64,000 bases of DNA from NCBI GenBank assembly GCA_964473205.1, contig CAYYOK010000001.1, forward strand, positions 102,884-166,883, written 5' to 3'. Every line of letters begins with the position of its first letter. Positions within the stretch are counted from its first letter, which is position 1. A program made the position numbers and the translations under genes. This DNA is from CAYMRL01 sp964473205. GTDB lineage: Bacteria; Deinococcota; Deinococci; Deinococcales; Trueperaceae. Below are positions 44,976 to 52,784 of the stretch, in pieces. The notes beneath the pieces were generated by a model. The model had not been told where the DNA came from. It saw only the letters and a list, made by a program, of their open reading frames with translations, and did not search any database.

Positions 44976-46013
44976 TCAGAGTAGTACCACCGAGCTGAGG
45001 TTCTGCGACACGTCGGGATCCTTGCCGTTCTTCATCGCCACCTCGAAGGCCAGGAGCTGGACCGGCAGCAGGTAGAGCAGCAGGCGCTCCTCGGGGCTGA
45101 GGCCCGAGCGCAGGTCGATCCTCAGGTCGGCGTGCTCCTGGTACCCAGAGGTCTCCTCCCCGATCACCAAGGTCGCGGCGCCCTGCGCCTTCATGTCGCG
45201 TATCAGGTCGGGTCCGAAGCGCTCGTCGCCCTCGAGGCTGAAGTAGGTGATCAGGGTGCCTTCGCCCGCCGTCGACTTCGGGCCGTGGCGGTACTCGAGC
45301 GAGTGGTACGCCTCGCTGGTCGTTATCGCCATCTCCTGGATCTTGAGGGCGGCCTCGCGCGTGAACGGGTAGGTGACGCCCGAGCCGAGGAACACGAAGC
45401 GGCCGAGATCGCGGCGGCGCACCAGCTCGGCCAACGGCTGGCGGTGCTCGGCCAGCAGCCTCGTGCCCAGGTCGGGAAGGCGGTCGAGCCCGGCGACCTG
45501 CCCGCCGCCGCGCAGCGCGATGAAGCGCTGCAGCCCCAGGAACATCGAGGTGAAGGAGCGCAGCATGACGAGGCCGTCCTCCCGACCTTCGTGCGCGATC
45601 AGGACGTGGTCGCTGCGCCGAGCCAGCGAGCTGCTCGGCTCACAGGTCACCGCCAGCAGGGGTATCTCCCTGGTCTTGAGAGCGTCGGCCACCAGCAGCA
45701 CCTCGGTCGACTCGCCCGACCTGGAGATGCCGACCGCGGCCTTGGTGGCGGGACCATCCAGGTAGCTACCGGGCGTCAGCACCAGCTCACAGGAGGGAAG
45801 CGCTCTGACCCTCACTCCCAACTGCTGCTCGACCAACCACGCCAAGCCCATCGCGAGGTAGTACGAGGAGCCCGATCCGAAGAGGATCACCTCGTCGAAA
45901 CCCGCGAGGTCGAGCGGCAGGCTGTCGCCCTGCTGCGCCAAGCGGTCGAGCAGGTCGCGCCAGCTGCGCGGCTGGGACATCAGCTCCCTGAGCGTCGTCG
46001 CGCCTTGGTTCAT
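44976..46013 (-). CDS. SIS domain sugar-phosphate isomerase/deaminase (AgaS/GlmS C-terminal type)
   Basis: A 345-residue protein with two SIS modules. The first has EVILFGSGSSYYLAMGLAWL and AVGISRSGESTEVLLVADAL, the second GRFVFLGSGVTYPFTREAALKIQEMAITTSEAYHSLEYRHGPKS, which is the GlmS/AgaS-like substrate site. No glutaminase domain, so it does not make glucosamine-6-phosphate from glutamine; deamination/isomerisation of an amino-sugar phosphate, or cleavage of a fructosamine phosphate, is likely. It overlaps the dehydrogenase gene by 4 nt. E. coli AgaS is slightly longer. Confidence 0.88.
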   Translation of the reverse strand: MNQGATTLRELMSQPRSWRDLLDRLAQQGDSLPLDLAGFDEVILFGSGSSYYLAMGLAWLVEQQLGVRVRALPSCELVLTPGSYLDGPATKAAVGISRSGESTEVLLVADALKTREIPLLAVTCEPSSSLARRSDHVLIAHEGREDGLVMLRSFTSMFLGLQRFIALRGGGQVAGLDRLPDLGTRLLAEHRQPLAELVRRRDLGRFVFLGSGVTYPFTREAALKIQEMAITTSEAYHSLEYRHGPKSTAGEGTLITYFSLEGDERFGPDLIRDMKAQGAATLVIGEETSGYQEHADLRIDLRSGLSPEERLLLYLLPVQLLAFEVAMKNGKDPDVSQNLSSVVLL

Positions 46014-47026
46014 CGGCTCACTCCCTTCGACCTCGCGGCGTCTGGGTTGACGGCGTCCTCGGGAACCTCGCCCGCCAGCACACGCAACGCGTTGCGCGCG
46101 GCTCGAGCCGCGGCGTTCACCATCGCTCGTCCGGTCAGCCCGGCCTGGTGGGGGGTGACGACGATGTTGTCGAGCTCGAACAACGGGCTGGCGTGAAGCG
46201 GCTCGACGTCGAACACGTCGATGCCCGCGCCGGCGATCCAGCCCTCCCGCAGCGCCCGGTGCAGCGCGGCCTCGTCGACCATCTCGCCGCGCGCCACGTT
46301 GACGAAGTGCGCGCTCGGCTTCATGCGCCTCAGCTCGCGCTCTGTGATCATGCCGCGGGTCTGAGGCGTCAGGGAGGCCGTCAGCGCGACGATGTCCGAG
46401 CGCTCCAGCAGCGCGTCCAGGTCGACGTAGTCGATGCCGAGCCGAGCGCCGAGGGCGTGGTCGGGGGTGCGCGTGTTGACCAGGAGCTTCATGTCGAAGC
46501 CGACGGCCCTACGCGCCAGCGCCCGCCCTATCTGACCGAGGCCGATGATGCCCAGGGTCGCGCCGGTGACGTCGCCGCTCTTGCCCGTCTCGCTGGCCCA
46601 TTTGCCTAGGCGGATGGCCTTGTCGCCCCGCACGATCTGCCTGGTGGTGGCGAGGATCAGCCCCATGGCCAGGTCGGCGCACTGCTCGCCGTTCACGCCG
46701 CGCACGTTGGTCACCAGCACGCCGCGCTCCGTGGCCAGGTCGAGGTCCACGTTGTCGGTGCCCGAGGTGTGCAGCGCGATGACGCGAGCCCTGGGCAGCG
46801 CGTCCAGAGCCGCCCTGTCGATCCGCATGACGCGGCCCATGACCAACGCTTCGGCCTCCGCCGGCGGCACCTTCACCGAGCGTGGGTCGATGTCTTGCGG
46901 CCTGGTGAGGTACGGCACGAAGTCGACCTCGTGGTCGGTGGAGGTCAGGATCTCCACCGCTTCGGGAAGGTCGTGGAAGCTGTCGGATACGACTAGGATC
47001 TTGCTGGGCTTGTAACTAGGCAACAT
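46010..47026 (-). CDS. D-2-hydroxyacid dehydrogenase (NAD-dependent)
   Basis: A 338-residue member of the phosphoglycerate/D-isomer-specific dehydrogenase family. GIIGLGQIGRALARRAVGFDMKLL is the NAD-binding motif; catalytic Arg in VNVARGEMVDEAAL, Glu in DVFDVEPLH and His in VVTPHQAGLTG are present. It could reduce a 2-keto sugar acid or act on glycerate. First gene of a three-gene operon (dehydrogenase, SIS, PfkB kinase), with its own promoter at 47076-47104. Confidence 0.9.
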   Translation of the reverse strand: MLPSYKPSKILVVSDSFHDLPEAVEILTSTDHEVDFVPYLTRPQDIDPRSVKVPPAEAEALVMGRVMRIDRAALDALPRARVIALHTSGTDNVDLDLATERGVLVTNVRGVNGEQCADLAMGLILATTRQIVRGDKAIRLGKWASETGKSGDVTGATLGIIGLGQIGRALARRAVGFDMKLLVNTRTPDHALGARLGIDYVDLDALLERSDIVALTASLTPQTRGMITERELRRMKPSAHFVNVARGEMVDEAALHRALREGWIAGAGIDVFDVEPLHASPLFELDNIVVTPHQAGLTGRAMVNAAARAARNALRVLAGEVPEDAVNPDAARSKGVSR

Positions 47027-47075
47027 CGGGACCCTTCGCCGGAGACGCTAGCCGTGCCATAGGTCAAGCACGGCC

Positions 47076-47104
47076 AGTATAGTGACGGAACGAGAAAAAA
47101 GCAA
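47076..47104 (-). promoter_or_regulatory. promoter of the dehydrogenase-SIS-kinase operon with the same spacer block
   Basis: On the minus strand TTGCTT (47099-47104), 17 nt, TATACT (47076-47081). The spacer holds CTCGTTCCG (plus-strand CGGAACGAG, 47086-47094), starting 4 nt from the -10, exactly as in the GH4 promoter. Confidence 0.68.
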
Positions 47105-47115
47105 CAGAAAGGTGC

Positions 47116-47135
47116 TTGAAAATGCGCATTTCGAA
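47116..47135. promoter_or_regulatory. palindrome between the two divergent sugar genes
   Basis: AAATGCGCATTT (47120-47131) is a perfect 12-bp palindrome; TTGAAAATGCGCATTTCGAA (47116-47135) is a 20-bp one with two mismatched pairs. It lies between the dehydrogenase promoter and the FruK-type gene and could be a regulator site. AACAGTTGCCT overlaps its right end. Confidence 0.5.
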
Positions 47136-47174
47136 CAGTTGCCTCGGGCGAACGGTCGCAGCGCGGACGCGAGC

Positions 47175-48074
47175 GTGATCGTCACCCTGACCCCGAACCC
47201 GGCCATCGACCGCACCTTGGGGCTGCGCTCGCCACTGGTGCCGGGGCGGCTTCACCGGGTGGAGCGCCTGAGGGAGCTGCCGGGAGGGAAGGGGCTCAAC
47301 CTGGCCAGGATGGTGGCGACGCTGGGCGGCGCCTGCGTTCCGGCCGGCTTCCTCGCCGGCTGGAACGGCCGGAAGTTCCGCGCCCTGCTCGAGTCCGACG
47401 GCCGGCTGCCCCCTGGGGTCTTCGTCGAGGTCGAGGGCGAGACGCGCGAGTGCCAGATCCTGCTGGACGACGCCGCGAGCCACCCGACCGAGGTGAACGA
47501 GGCAGGTCCGGAGGTCTCGCTGCCTCGCTGGCTGGAGCTGCTCGACCTGCTACCGCAGGGCCGCGTCGTGCTCAGCGGCAGCCTGCCGCCCGCCACGCCG
47601 CCGGAGGTGTTCGCGGAGGTCCTGACGCACCTTCCCGACGGCGCCGTGATCGATACCAGCGGTGCGTACCTGAGGGTCGCCCTGGAACGAGGCGTGGCGC
47701 TGGTCAAGCCCAACAAGCACGAGCTGGCCGAGCTGACCGGCGTACAGGACCCGGGCGTCGACGTCGCCATCGGCGTCTACCGGCGCTACCGAACGCCCGT
47801 GCTCTACACCATGGGCAGCGGCGGCGCCGCCCTGATAGGCGAGCGGGTGCACGTCGCAACCGCGCCCAGCCTCAGGAGCCCGAACCCCGTCGGCTCTGGC
47901 GATGCGCTCCTCGGCGCCTACCTGTGGGCGCTAGAGGAGGGCAAGGAGCCGGCCGAGGCGCTGAGCCTCGGCGTCGCGGCGGGAGCGGAGAACGCCAGGT
48001 GCGGCGGCACGGGCGTGACGCGGGAAGGCGTGATGGCGATGGCGCGGCAGGTGAAGGTCGAGAGGCTGCGCTAG
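47175..48074 (+). CDS. 1-phosphofructokinase / tagatose-6-phosphate kinase family (FruK/LacC)
   Basis: A 299-residue PfkB-type kinase. GTG 47175 gives MIVTLTPNPAIDRTLGL, the exact family N terminus; the frame extends 31 codons upstream over the regulatory palindrome and is not expected to be translated. LPGGKGLNLARMVATLGG, LKPNKHELAELTG-like VKPNKHELAELTG and NPVGSGDALLGAYL (catalytic Asp) are intact. Substrates in the family are fructose-1-phosphate, tagatose-6-phosphate and fructose-6-phosphate. With a class II aldolase and an SIS isomerase in the same island, the tagatose-6-phosphate route is a reasonable guess. Confidence 0.88.
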   Translation: MIVTLTPNPAIDRTLGLRSPLVPGRLHRVERLRELPGGKGLNLARMVATLGGACVPAGFLAGWNGRKFRALLESDGRLPPGVFVEVEGETRECQILLDDAASHPTEVNEAGPEVSLPRWLELLDLLPQGRVVLSGSLPPATPPEVFAEVLTHLPDGAVIDTSGAYLRVALERGVALVKPNKHELAELTGVQDPGVDVAIGVYRRYRTPVLYTMGSGGAALIGERVHVATAPSLRSPNPVGSGDALLGAYLWALEEGKEPAEALSLGVAAGAENARCGGTGVTREGVMAMARQVKVERLR

Positions 48075-48088
48075 GCTCGGCGAGCCGC

Positions 48089-49159
48089 TCAGCTAGGTCG
48101 CGAATCGTTCGGGTAGACCAGCCCGATCTGCCGCCTCACCTCGTCGAGCAGCCGCATGGTCAGAAGCGTGTCGTCCAGAGGCATCAGCGGGCACTCGGTG
48201 AGCCCTGCTTGCACGCAGCGGGTGACCTCGCGGATCTGGTAGGCGTAGGGCGGTCCGGTGAAAGGGAGAGGCTCGTGGCGGCTCGACGTCTGGCCGGTGC
48301 CGACGGTGCCGCTGGTGGCCGACACGCTGAGGCCCTCTGGCCGCGTGAGCGGCACTTCGGTGACGATGGTGCCTCCGGTGCCGCAGATGCGGGCCTGACG
48401 TGTGGACTGCGAGACGAACGAGACCAGGACCTGCGCCTGCCTGCCGTCCTCGTAGCCGAGCTGCAGCGCGACGGTCTCGTCGACCCCGTCGCGGTTCAGC
48501 TTGCCGGCTGCCTGCACGGTGGCAGGGAACCCGAGCGTGCCGATCACCCAGGTCAGCGGGTAGACGGCGAGGTCGAGGAGAGCGCCGCCGCCGTCGACCT
48601 TGGCCCACAGACGGCTGCGCGGGTCGTCGGCGGCGATGAACGCCAGGTCGGCCTGCACCAGCCTTACCTCGCCGATCTCGCCGGACGCGGCGATCTCCAG
48701 CATGCGCCGGTAGGCGGGCAGGAAGCGCGTCCAGACGGCCTCCATCAGGAACAGGCCGCGGCTCCTCGCGGTCGTGATGAGGTCCTCGGCCTCCCAGGCC
48801 GTGACGGTGAACGACTTCTCGACCAGGACGTGCTTGCCGCCCTCGAGCAGCGCCTTTGTCACGGTGTGATGCTGGCCGTGAGGCGTGGCGACGTAGACGA
48901 CCTCGACGTCGGGGTCTTCCGCGAGGCGCTGATAGCCGGGAACGCCGCCCGCGTCGCCGTAGCTGCGCTCGAAGCCGAGCTCGGCGGCGAAGGCTGCCGC
49001 CCGGTCGGCGTCGCGCGAGCTGACCGCCAGCAGCCTCGCGTCCTCCAGAGCGCCGATCTCGCCTCCGACGTGCCTGGCGATGCTGCCGGTCGAGACTACG
49101 CCCCAGTTGAGGGTCCTGCCGGTGGCGGCTAGCTGGTCTTTCGGCGCTTCTGTCGGCAT
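48089..49159 (-). CDS. Gfo/Idh/MocA family oxidoreductase
   Basis: A 356-residue dehydrogenase. NAD-binding LNWGVVSTGSIARHVGGEI, then EVVYVATPHGQHHTVTKALLEGGKHVLVEKSFTVTAWEAEDLI with the EK-x family motif (here VEKS). The C-terminal domain has DLAVYPLTWVIGTLG. Start chosen at 49159 because family homology begins shortly after; the upstream frame is unsupported. Substrates include sugars, inositols and dihydrodiols. It converges with the FruK-type gene with 14 nt between stops. Confidence 0.88.
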   Translation of the reverse strand: MPTEAPKDQLAATGRTLNWGVVSTGSIARHVGGEIGALEDARLLAVSSRDADRAAAFAAELGFERSYGDAGGVPGYQRLAEDPDVEVVYVATPHGQHHTVTKALLEGGKHVLVEKSFTVTAWEAEDLITTARSRGLFLMEAVWTRFLPAYRRMLEIAASGEIGEVRLVQADLAFIAADDPRSRLWAKVDGGGALLDLAVYPLTWVIGTLGFPATVQAAGKLNRDGVDETVALQLGYEDGRQAQVLVSFVSQSTRQARICGTGGTIVTEVPLTRPEGLSVSATSGTVGTGQTSSRHEPLPFTGPPYAYQIREVTRCVQAGLTECPLMPLDDTLLTMRLLDEVRRQIGLVYPNDSRPS

Positions 49160-49264
49160 CCGGCATGCTAGCGCGTGCTGCGGATCCTCGCCAACAGCGG
49201 GGCGGCTCGGAGGCGCGTCCACGCGCCGCGGAAGTTCGGAGCGGCGCCTTTGCGCCTCGCCTTG

Positions 49265-49294
49265 TTGACATTCATAAAGAGTCATTTATATGAT
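49265..49294 (+). promoter_or_regulatory. promoter and inverted-repeat operator of the ArsR operon
   Basis: TTGACA (49265-49270), 18 nt, TATGAT (49289-49294), then only 11 nt to ATG 49306, with no Shine-Dalgarno. The spacer and -10 are covered by TCATAAA (49272-49278) and TTTATATGA (49285-49293), an imperfect inverted repeat in the position of an ArsR-type operator. Confidence 0.7.
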
Positions 49295-49305
49295 TCGCGG
49301 GCGCC

Positions 49306-49653
49306 ATGAGCCTCGACCAGGTCTTCCACGCCCTCTCCGACCCGACGAGACGCGCCATCCTGGAGCGCCTCGCGGCAGGCGAGTCGACGGTGGGGGAGCT
49401 GGCCCGGCCGTTCGCGATCACGCAGCCGGCGATCAGCCACCACCTCAAGGTGCTGGCCAGCGCCGGCCTCGTCGTGATGACAAGGGACGGGCGCGTGACG
49501 CGCTGCCGGCTCGAGCCGGCGCGCCTGCGCGACGCCGGAGCTTGGGCGGCCAAGGTCGAGGGCTTCTGGACCGAGCGCGTGGCGCGTCTGAGGGGCGCGC
49601 TGGAGCGGCTAGCGAGTGACACGAGTCACAACGGAGAGGGAGGCAAGCGATGA
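49306..49653 (+). CDS. ArsR family winged-helix regulator
   Basis: A 115-residue regulator. SLDQVFHALSDPTRRAILERLAAGESTVGELARPFAITQPAISHHLKVLASAGLV is the ArsR core. The usual metal-site Cys are absent, and the C-terminal VTRCRLEPARLRDAGAWAAKVEGFWTERVARLRGALERL is typical of the non-metal subgroup that accompanies SRPBCC/AHSA1 genes. It overlaps the VOC gene by 4 nt (ATGA). The promoter overlap implies autorepression. Confidence 0.92.
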   Translation: MSLDQVFHALSDPTRRAILERLAAGESTVGELARPFAITQPAISHHLKVLASAGLVVMTRDGRVTRCRLEPARLRDAGAWAAKVEGFWTERVARLRGALERLASDTSHNGEGGKR

Positions 49654-50030
49654 GCCAAGAGGCGAACAGGGTCGTGCATTTCGAGGTCCGCGTCGACGAC
49701 ATCGACCGCGCCACCGCCTTCTACAACGCCGCGTTCGGCTGGAACGCGCAGGACTGGGGCGGAGACCCGCCCTACCGCTTCCTGCTCACCGGCCCTCAGG
49801 AGCGAGAGGGCATCCACGGCGCCGTGGTCGTAAGAGAAGCAGGCGCCGCCCCGGTCGAGCTCACCGTCGAGGTCGACTCCATGGAGGCGGCGGTCAAGCG
49901 GGTGGCCGACGCTGGCGGGCAGGTGCTCTCGCACGGCCACGCGATACCCGGCGTTGGGATCTTCGGGCACGTCACGGACAGCGAGGGCAACCGCTTCACG
50001 CTGATCCAGCGACTCGGCGAAGGTGGCTGA
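49650..50030 (+). CDS. VOC family protein
   Basis: A 126-residue glyoxalase-fold protein, opening RVVHFEVRVDDIDRATAFYNAAFGWNAQDWGG and ending GIFGHVTDSEGNRFTLIQRLGE. The Glu/Asp ligands are weak, so it may be a small-molecule-binding rather than a catalytic member. Middle gene of the ArsR-VOC-SRPBCC operon; its stop overlaps the next start by 8 nt (GTGGCTGA). Confidence 0.87.
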   Translation: MSQEANRVVHFEVRVDDIDRATAFYNAAFGWNAQDWGGDPPYRFLLTGPQEREGIHGAVVVREAGAAPVELTVEVDSMEAAVKRVADAGGQVLSHGHAIPGVGIFGHVTDSEGNRFTLIQRLGEGG

Positions 50031-50448
50031 GCCGGGCCCACCCAGCGTCCGGCTGGAGTTCATGCTAGCCGCCGGTATCGAGACCGTCTTCCGCGCCTGG
50101 ACCGACGAGGCAGTGCTCAGGCAGTGGTTCGGCCCGACCGAGGGCAGCGAGGCCGATGTCGAGCTCGACCTGCGCGTGGGCGGTAAGTACCGCATCACCA
50201 TGGGAAGCCGCACCACGCGCGGCGAGTACCTGGAGATCGAGCCGCCGACGCGGCTCGTCTTCACCTGGACCTGGGACGACGACCCCGAGGTCGAGACGCA
50301 GGTGACAGTCGACTTGGAGGCTGCCGGTGACGAGACACGGATGACCTTGCAGCACGAACGCCTGCCCCTCGAGGTCGACTGCCTGGGCTTCGAGACGGGC
50401 TGGCGTAGGAGCATCGGCCGGCTCGAGAAGCTGCTCGCGACGAGCTAG
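50023..50448 (+). CDS. SRPBCC domain protein (AHSA1 type)
   Basis: A 141-residue START-fold protein, GTG start. FMLAAGIETVFRAWTDEAVLRQWFGPTEG, RVGGKYRITMGSRTTRGEYLEIEPPTRLVFTWTW and the C-terminal ETGWRRSIGRLEKLL are typical of the AHSA1/activator-of-Hsp90-like domain that binds hydrophobic ligands. The ArsR-SRPBCC pairing is common in bacteria; the ligand is unknown. Confidence 0.88.
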   Translation: MAEPGPPSVRLEFMLAAGIETVFRAWTDEAVLRQWFGPTEGSEADVELDLRVGGKYRITMGSRTTRGEYLEIEPPTRLVFTWTWDDDPEVETQVTVDLEAAGDETRMTLQHERLPLEVDCLGFETGWRRSIGRLEKLLATS

Positions 50449-50558
50449 CGGCTGGGCTACGGGTTGGGTTACCGGCTGCGGCCTGCTGGCAGGCGCCCCA
50501 GCGGCAGAAACCGATCTCGCCTCCCATGCGTTTATCCGGGAAAGGAGGCAAGATCCTC

Positions 50559-51005
50559 ATGGACAAGCTCAGCCGGATCGCTCTCGCCCTGACCTTGGCT
50601 CTCGCCTTGGCCGCCTGCCAAGCCCCCGTGGAGGAGGAACCTACTCCGATCGTCGTCAACCTGAGCCTCAGCGGTGACCAGGAGGTGCCCCCGACCGAGA
50701 CCGCTGCGGCCGGCGAGGCTACCGTCACCGTGACCGGCAGCCAGATGGTCGTCGACGGCAGCTGGGAAGGCTTCGCCGCCACCTTGGCTCATGTGCACGG
50801 ACCGGCCGCGGCGGGCGCCAATGCCGGCGTCGTGTTCACCCTGACCTTCGACAACCCCGCGGGGACCTTCGGCGGCACCTTCGAGATGAACGCGACGCAG
50901 CTCTCCGATTTCGAGCATGGGCTGCTCTACATCAACGTCCACTCGGCCGCCTATCCAGCCGGCGAGATCCGAGGCCAGATCGTGCCAGAAGGGATGGATC
51001 ACTAG
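50559..51005 (+). CDS. CHRD domain lipoprotein
   Basis: A 148-residue protein; ATG 50559 with AAGGAGG about 10 nt upstream. Signal sequence SRIALALTLALALAACQ has a lipobox LAAC, so it is a lipid-anchored surface protein. The CHRD domain follows: LSLSGDQEVPPTETAAAGEATVTV, LAHVHGPAAAGANAGVVFTL and YINVHSAAYPAGEIRGQI. CHRD proteins are of uncertain function and occur outside cells. Monocistronic. Confidence 0.9.
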   Translation: MDKLSRIALALTLALALAACQAPVEEEPTPIVVNLSLSGDQEVPPTETAAAGEATVTVTGSQMVVDGSWEGFAATLAHVHGPAAAGANAGVVFTLTFDNPAGTFGGTFEMNATQLSDFEHGLLYINVHSAAYPAGEIRGQIVPEGMDH

Positions 51006-51175
51006 GCACCTGAGCCACGCCTGGGAAGATCGCTCGGATCTACGAGGCCGGGTCACGGGCGGGCGGGGGCGACTGCCGACGGGTGATATCCTCGCCGGAC
51101 TGTACGCGCGTGCCGCACGCGCCGCTTGCCGTGTGCCGCCCGAGGCGCACCGCAACGAAGGACGGTCCCCGAGCG

Positions 51176-52678
51176 ATGAAGCTTCACGAAGTCCGCACCT
51201 ACAAGTCTGCTGAGCACCTGCCGAGGGAGCAGCAGCTCGCGTGGAAGATGGCGGCCGTCGCCACCGACCCGGTCCCCGTCGACGGCGAGGTCGCCGAGAT
51301 GATCGGCAACCGCGTGGTGGACAACGCCGCCGTGGCCGTGGCCTCGTTGGCGCGCCGCCCCGTGCGCACCGCGCGGGCTCAGGCGTTGGCGCACCCGCGC
51401 CAGCCCGGCGCGGCCGTGTTCGGCGTCGCCAACTCGCGCACCTTCTCGCCGGAGTGGGTCGCCTGGGCCAACGGTGTGGCCGTGCGCGAGCTCGACTTCC
51501 ACGACACCTTCCTGGCCGCCGACTACTCCCATCCGGGCGACAACATCCCCGCGATCCTGGCCGTGGCCCAGACCAAGGGGCTCGGCGGCGAGGCGCTGAC
51601 ACGCGGCATCGCGGCCGGCTACGAGCTGCAGGTCGACCTCGTCAAGGGCATCTGCCTGCACGAGCACAAGATCGACCACATCGCTCACCTGGGACCCTCG
51701 GCTGCCGGGGGCATCGCCGCCCTCCTAGGCCTCCCGACCGAGGTGGCCTACCAGGCGATCCAGCAGGCGCTGCATGTCACCACCACGACGCGGCAGTCGC
51801 GCAAGGGCGAGATCTCCAGCTGGAAGGCGTTCGCACCCGCATTTGCGGGCAAGATGGCCGTCGAGGCCGTCGACCGCGTCATGCGCGGCGAGGGCGCCCC
51901 TTCGCCGGCTTACGAGGGCGAGGACGGCTTCATCGCCTGGCTGCTCTCGGGTCCTCAGGCCCGCTATCAGGTGCCGCTGCCCGAGCCGGGCGAGCCGAAG
52001 CGCGCGATCCTCGACACCTACACCAAGGAGCACTCGGCCGAGTACCAGAGCCAGGCGCTCATCGACCTGGCCAGGCGCATGGGCTCGCGGATAGCCGATT
52101 TCGACGCGGTCGAGTCGGTGGTGATCCACACCAGCCACCACACCCACTACGTCATCGGTACCGGCGCCAACGACCCGCAGAAGCTCGACCCCGAGGCCAG
52201 CCGCGAGACCTTGGACCACTCGATCATGTACATCTTCGCGGTCGCGCTGCAGGACCGCGGTTGGCACCACGAGCGGAGCTACGCGCCCGAGCGCGCCAGG
52301 CGACCCGACACCGTCGCGCTGTGGCGCAAGGTCAGCACGCTCGAGGACCCCGAGTGGACGAGGCGCTACCACTCGACCGACCCGAACGAGAAGGCTTTCG
52401 GCGGCCGCGTCGTGATCACGCTGAAGGACGGCTCCAAGGTCGAGGACGAGATCGCGGTGGCCGATGCCCACCCGCTCGGCGCCAGGCCGTTCGAGCGCGC
52501 GCAATACGTCGAGAAGTTCAGGACCTTGGCCGACGGCATCGTCGACAGCGAGGAGCAGGAGCGGTTCCTCGCCCTGACCGCGCGCATCGCCGACCTGAGC
52601 CCGGCCGAGGTGCGCGAGCTCAACGTGGTCGTGGAGCCGAGCCATCTGGGCGCGGAGGCGCCCGAAGGCATCTTCTGA
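51176..52678 (+). CDS. prpD: MmgE/PrpD family 2-methylcitrate dehydratase
   Basis: A 500-residue protein. Start MKLHEVRTYKSAEHLPREQQLAWKM at 51176, where homology begins. ADYSHPGDNIPAILAVAQ, DLVKGICLHEHKIDHIAHLGPSAAGGIAALLGL and HVTTTTRQSRKGEISSWKAFAPAFAGKMAVEA are PrpD signatures. It dehydrates 2-methylcitrate to 2-methyl-cis-aconitate in propionyl-CoA catabolism. First of the genes prpD-prpC-prpB. No prpR or acs-like gene adjoins. Confidence 0.93.
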   Translation: MKLHEVRTYKSAEHLPREQQLAWKMAAVATDPVPVDGEVAEMIGNRVVDNAAVAVASLARRPVRTARAQALAHPRQPGAAVFGVANSRTFSPEWVAWANGVAVRELDFHDTFLAADYSHPGDNIPAILAVAQTKGLGGEALTRGIAAGYELQVDLVKGICLHEHKIDHIAHLGPSAAGGIAALLGLPTEVAYQAIQQALHVTTTTRQSRKGEISSWKAFAPAFAGKMAVEAVDRVMRGEGAPSPAYEGEDGFIAWLLSGPQARYQVPLPEPGEPKRAILDTYTKEHSAEYQSQALIDLARRMGSRIADFDAVESVVIHTSHHTHYVIGTGANDPQKLDPEASRETLDHSIMYIFAVALQDRGWHHERSYAPERARRPDTVALWRKVSTLEDPEWTRRYHSTDPNEKAFGGRVVITLKDGSKVEDEIAVADAHPLGARPFERAQYVEKFRTLADGIVDSEEQERFLALTARIADLSPAEVRELNVVVEPSHLGAEAPEGIF

Positions 52679-52784
52679 GCGAGGGGTCGCGGCTGTCTGA
52701 ACGGCCGACCGCGACACGCGGTCGAGTGGGGCGAACTAGCGACGGTTTCGGGGCGAGCGCCTCGAACGGACGGAGGTAACCAGC

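Noticed and set aside
52679..52784. Possible regulatory RNA between prpD and prpC
   Set aside because: Only about 106 nt, no stable conserved-looking hairpin or T-run, so nothing to support a call.
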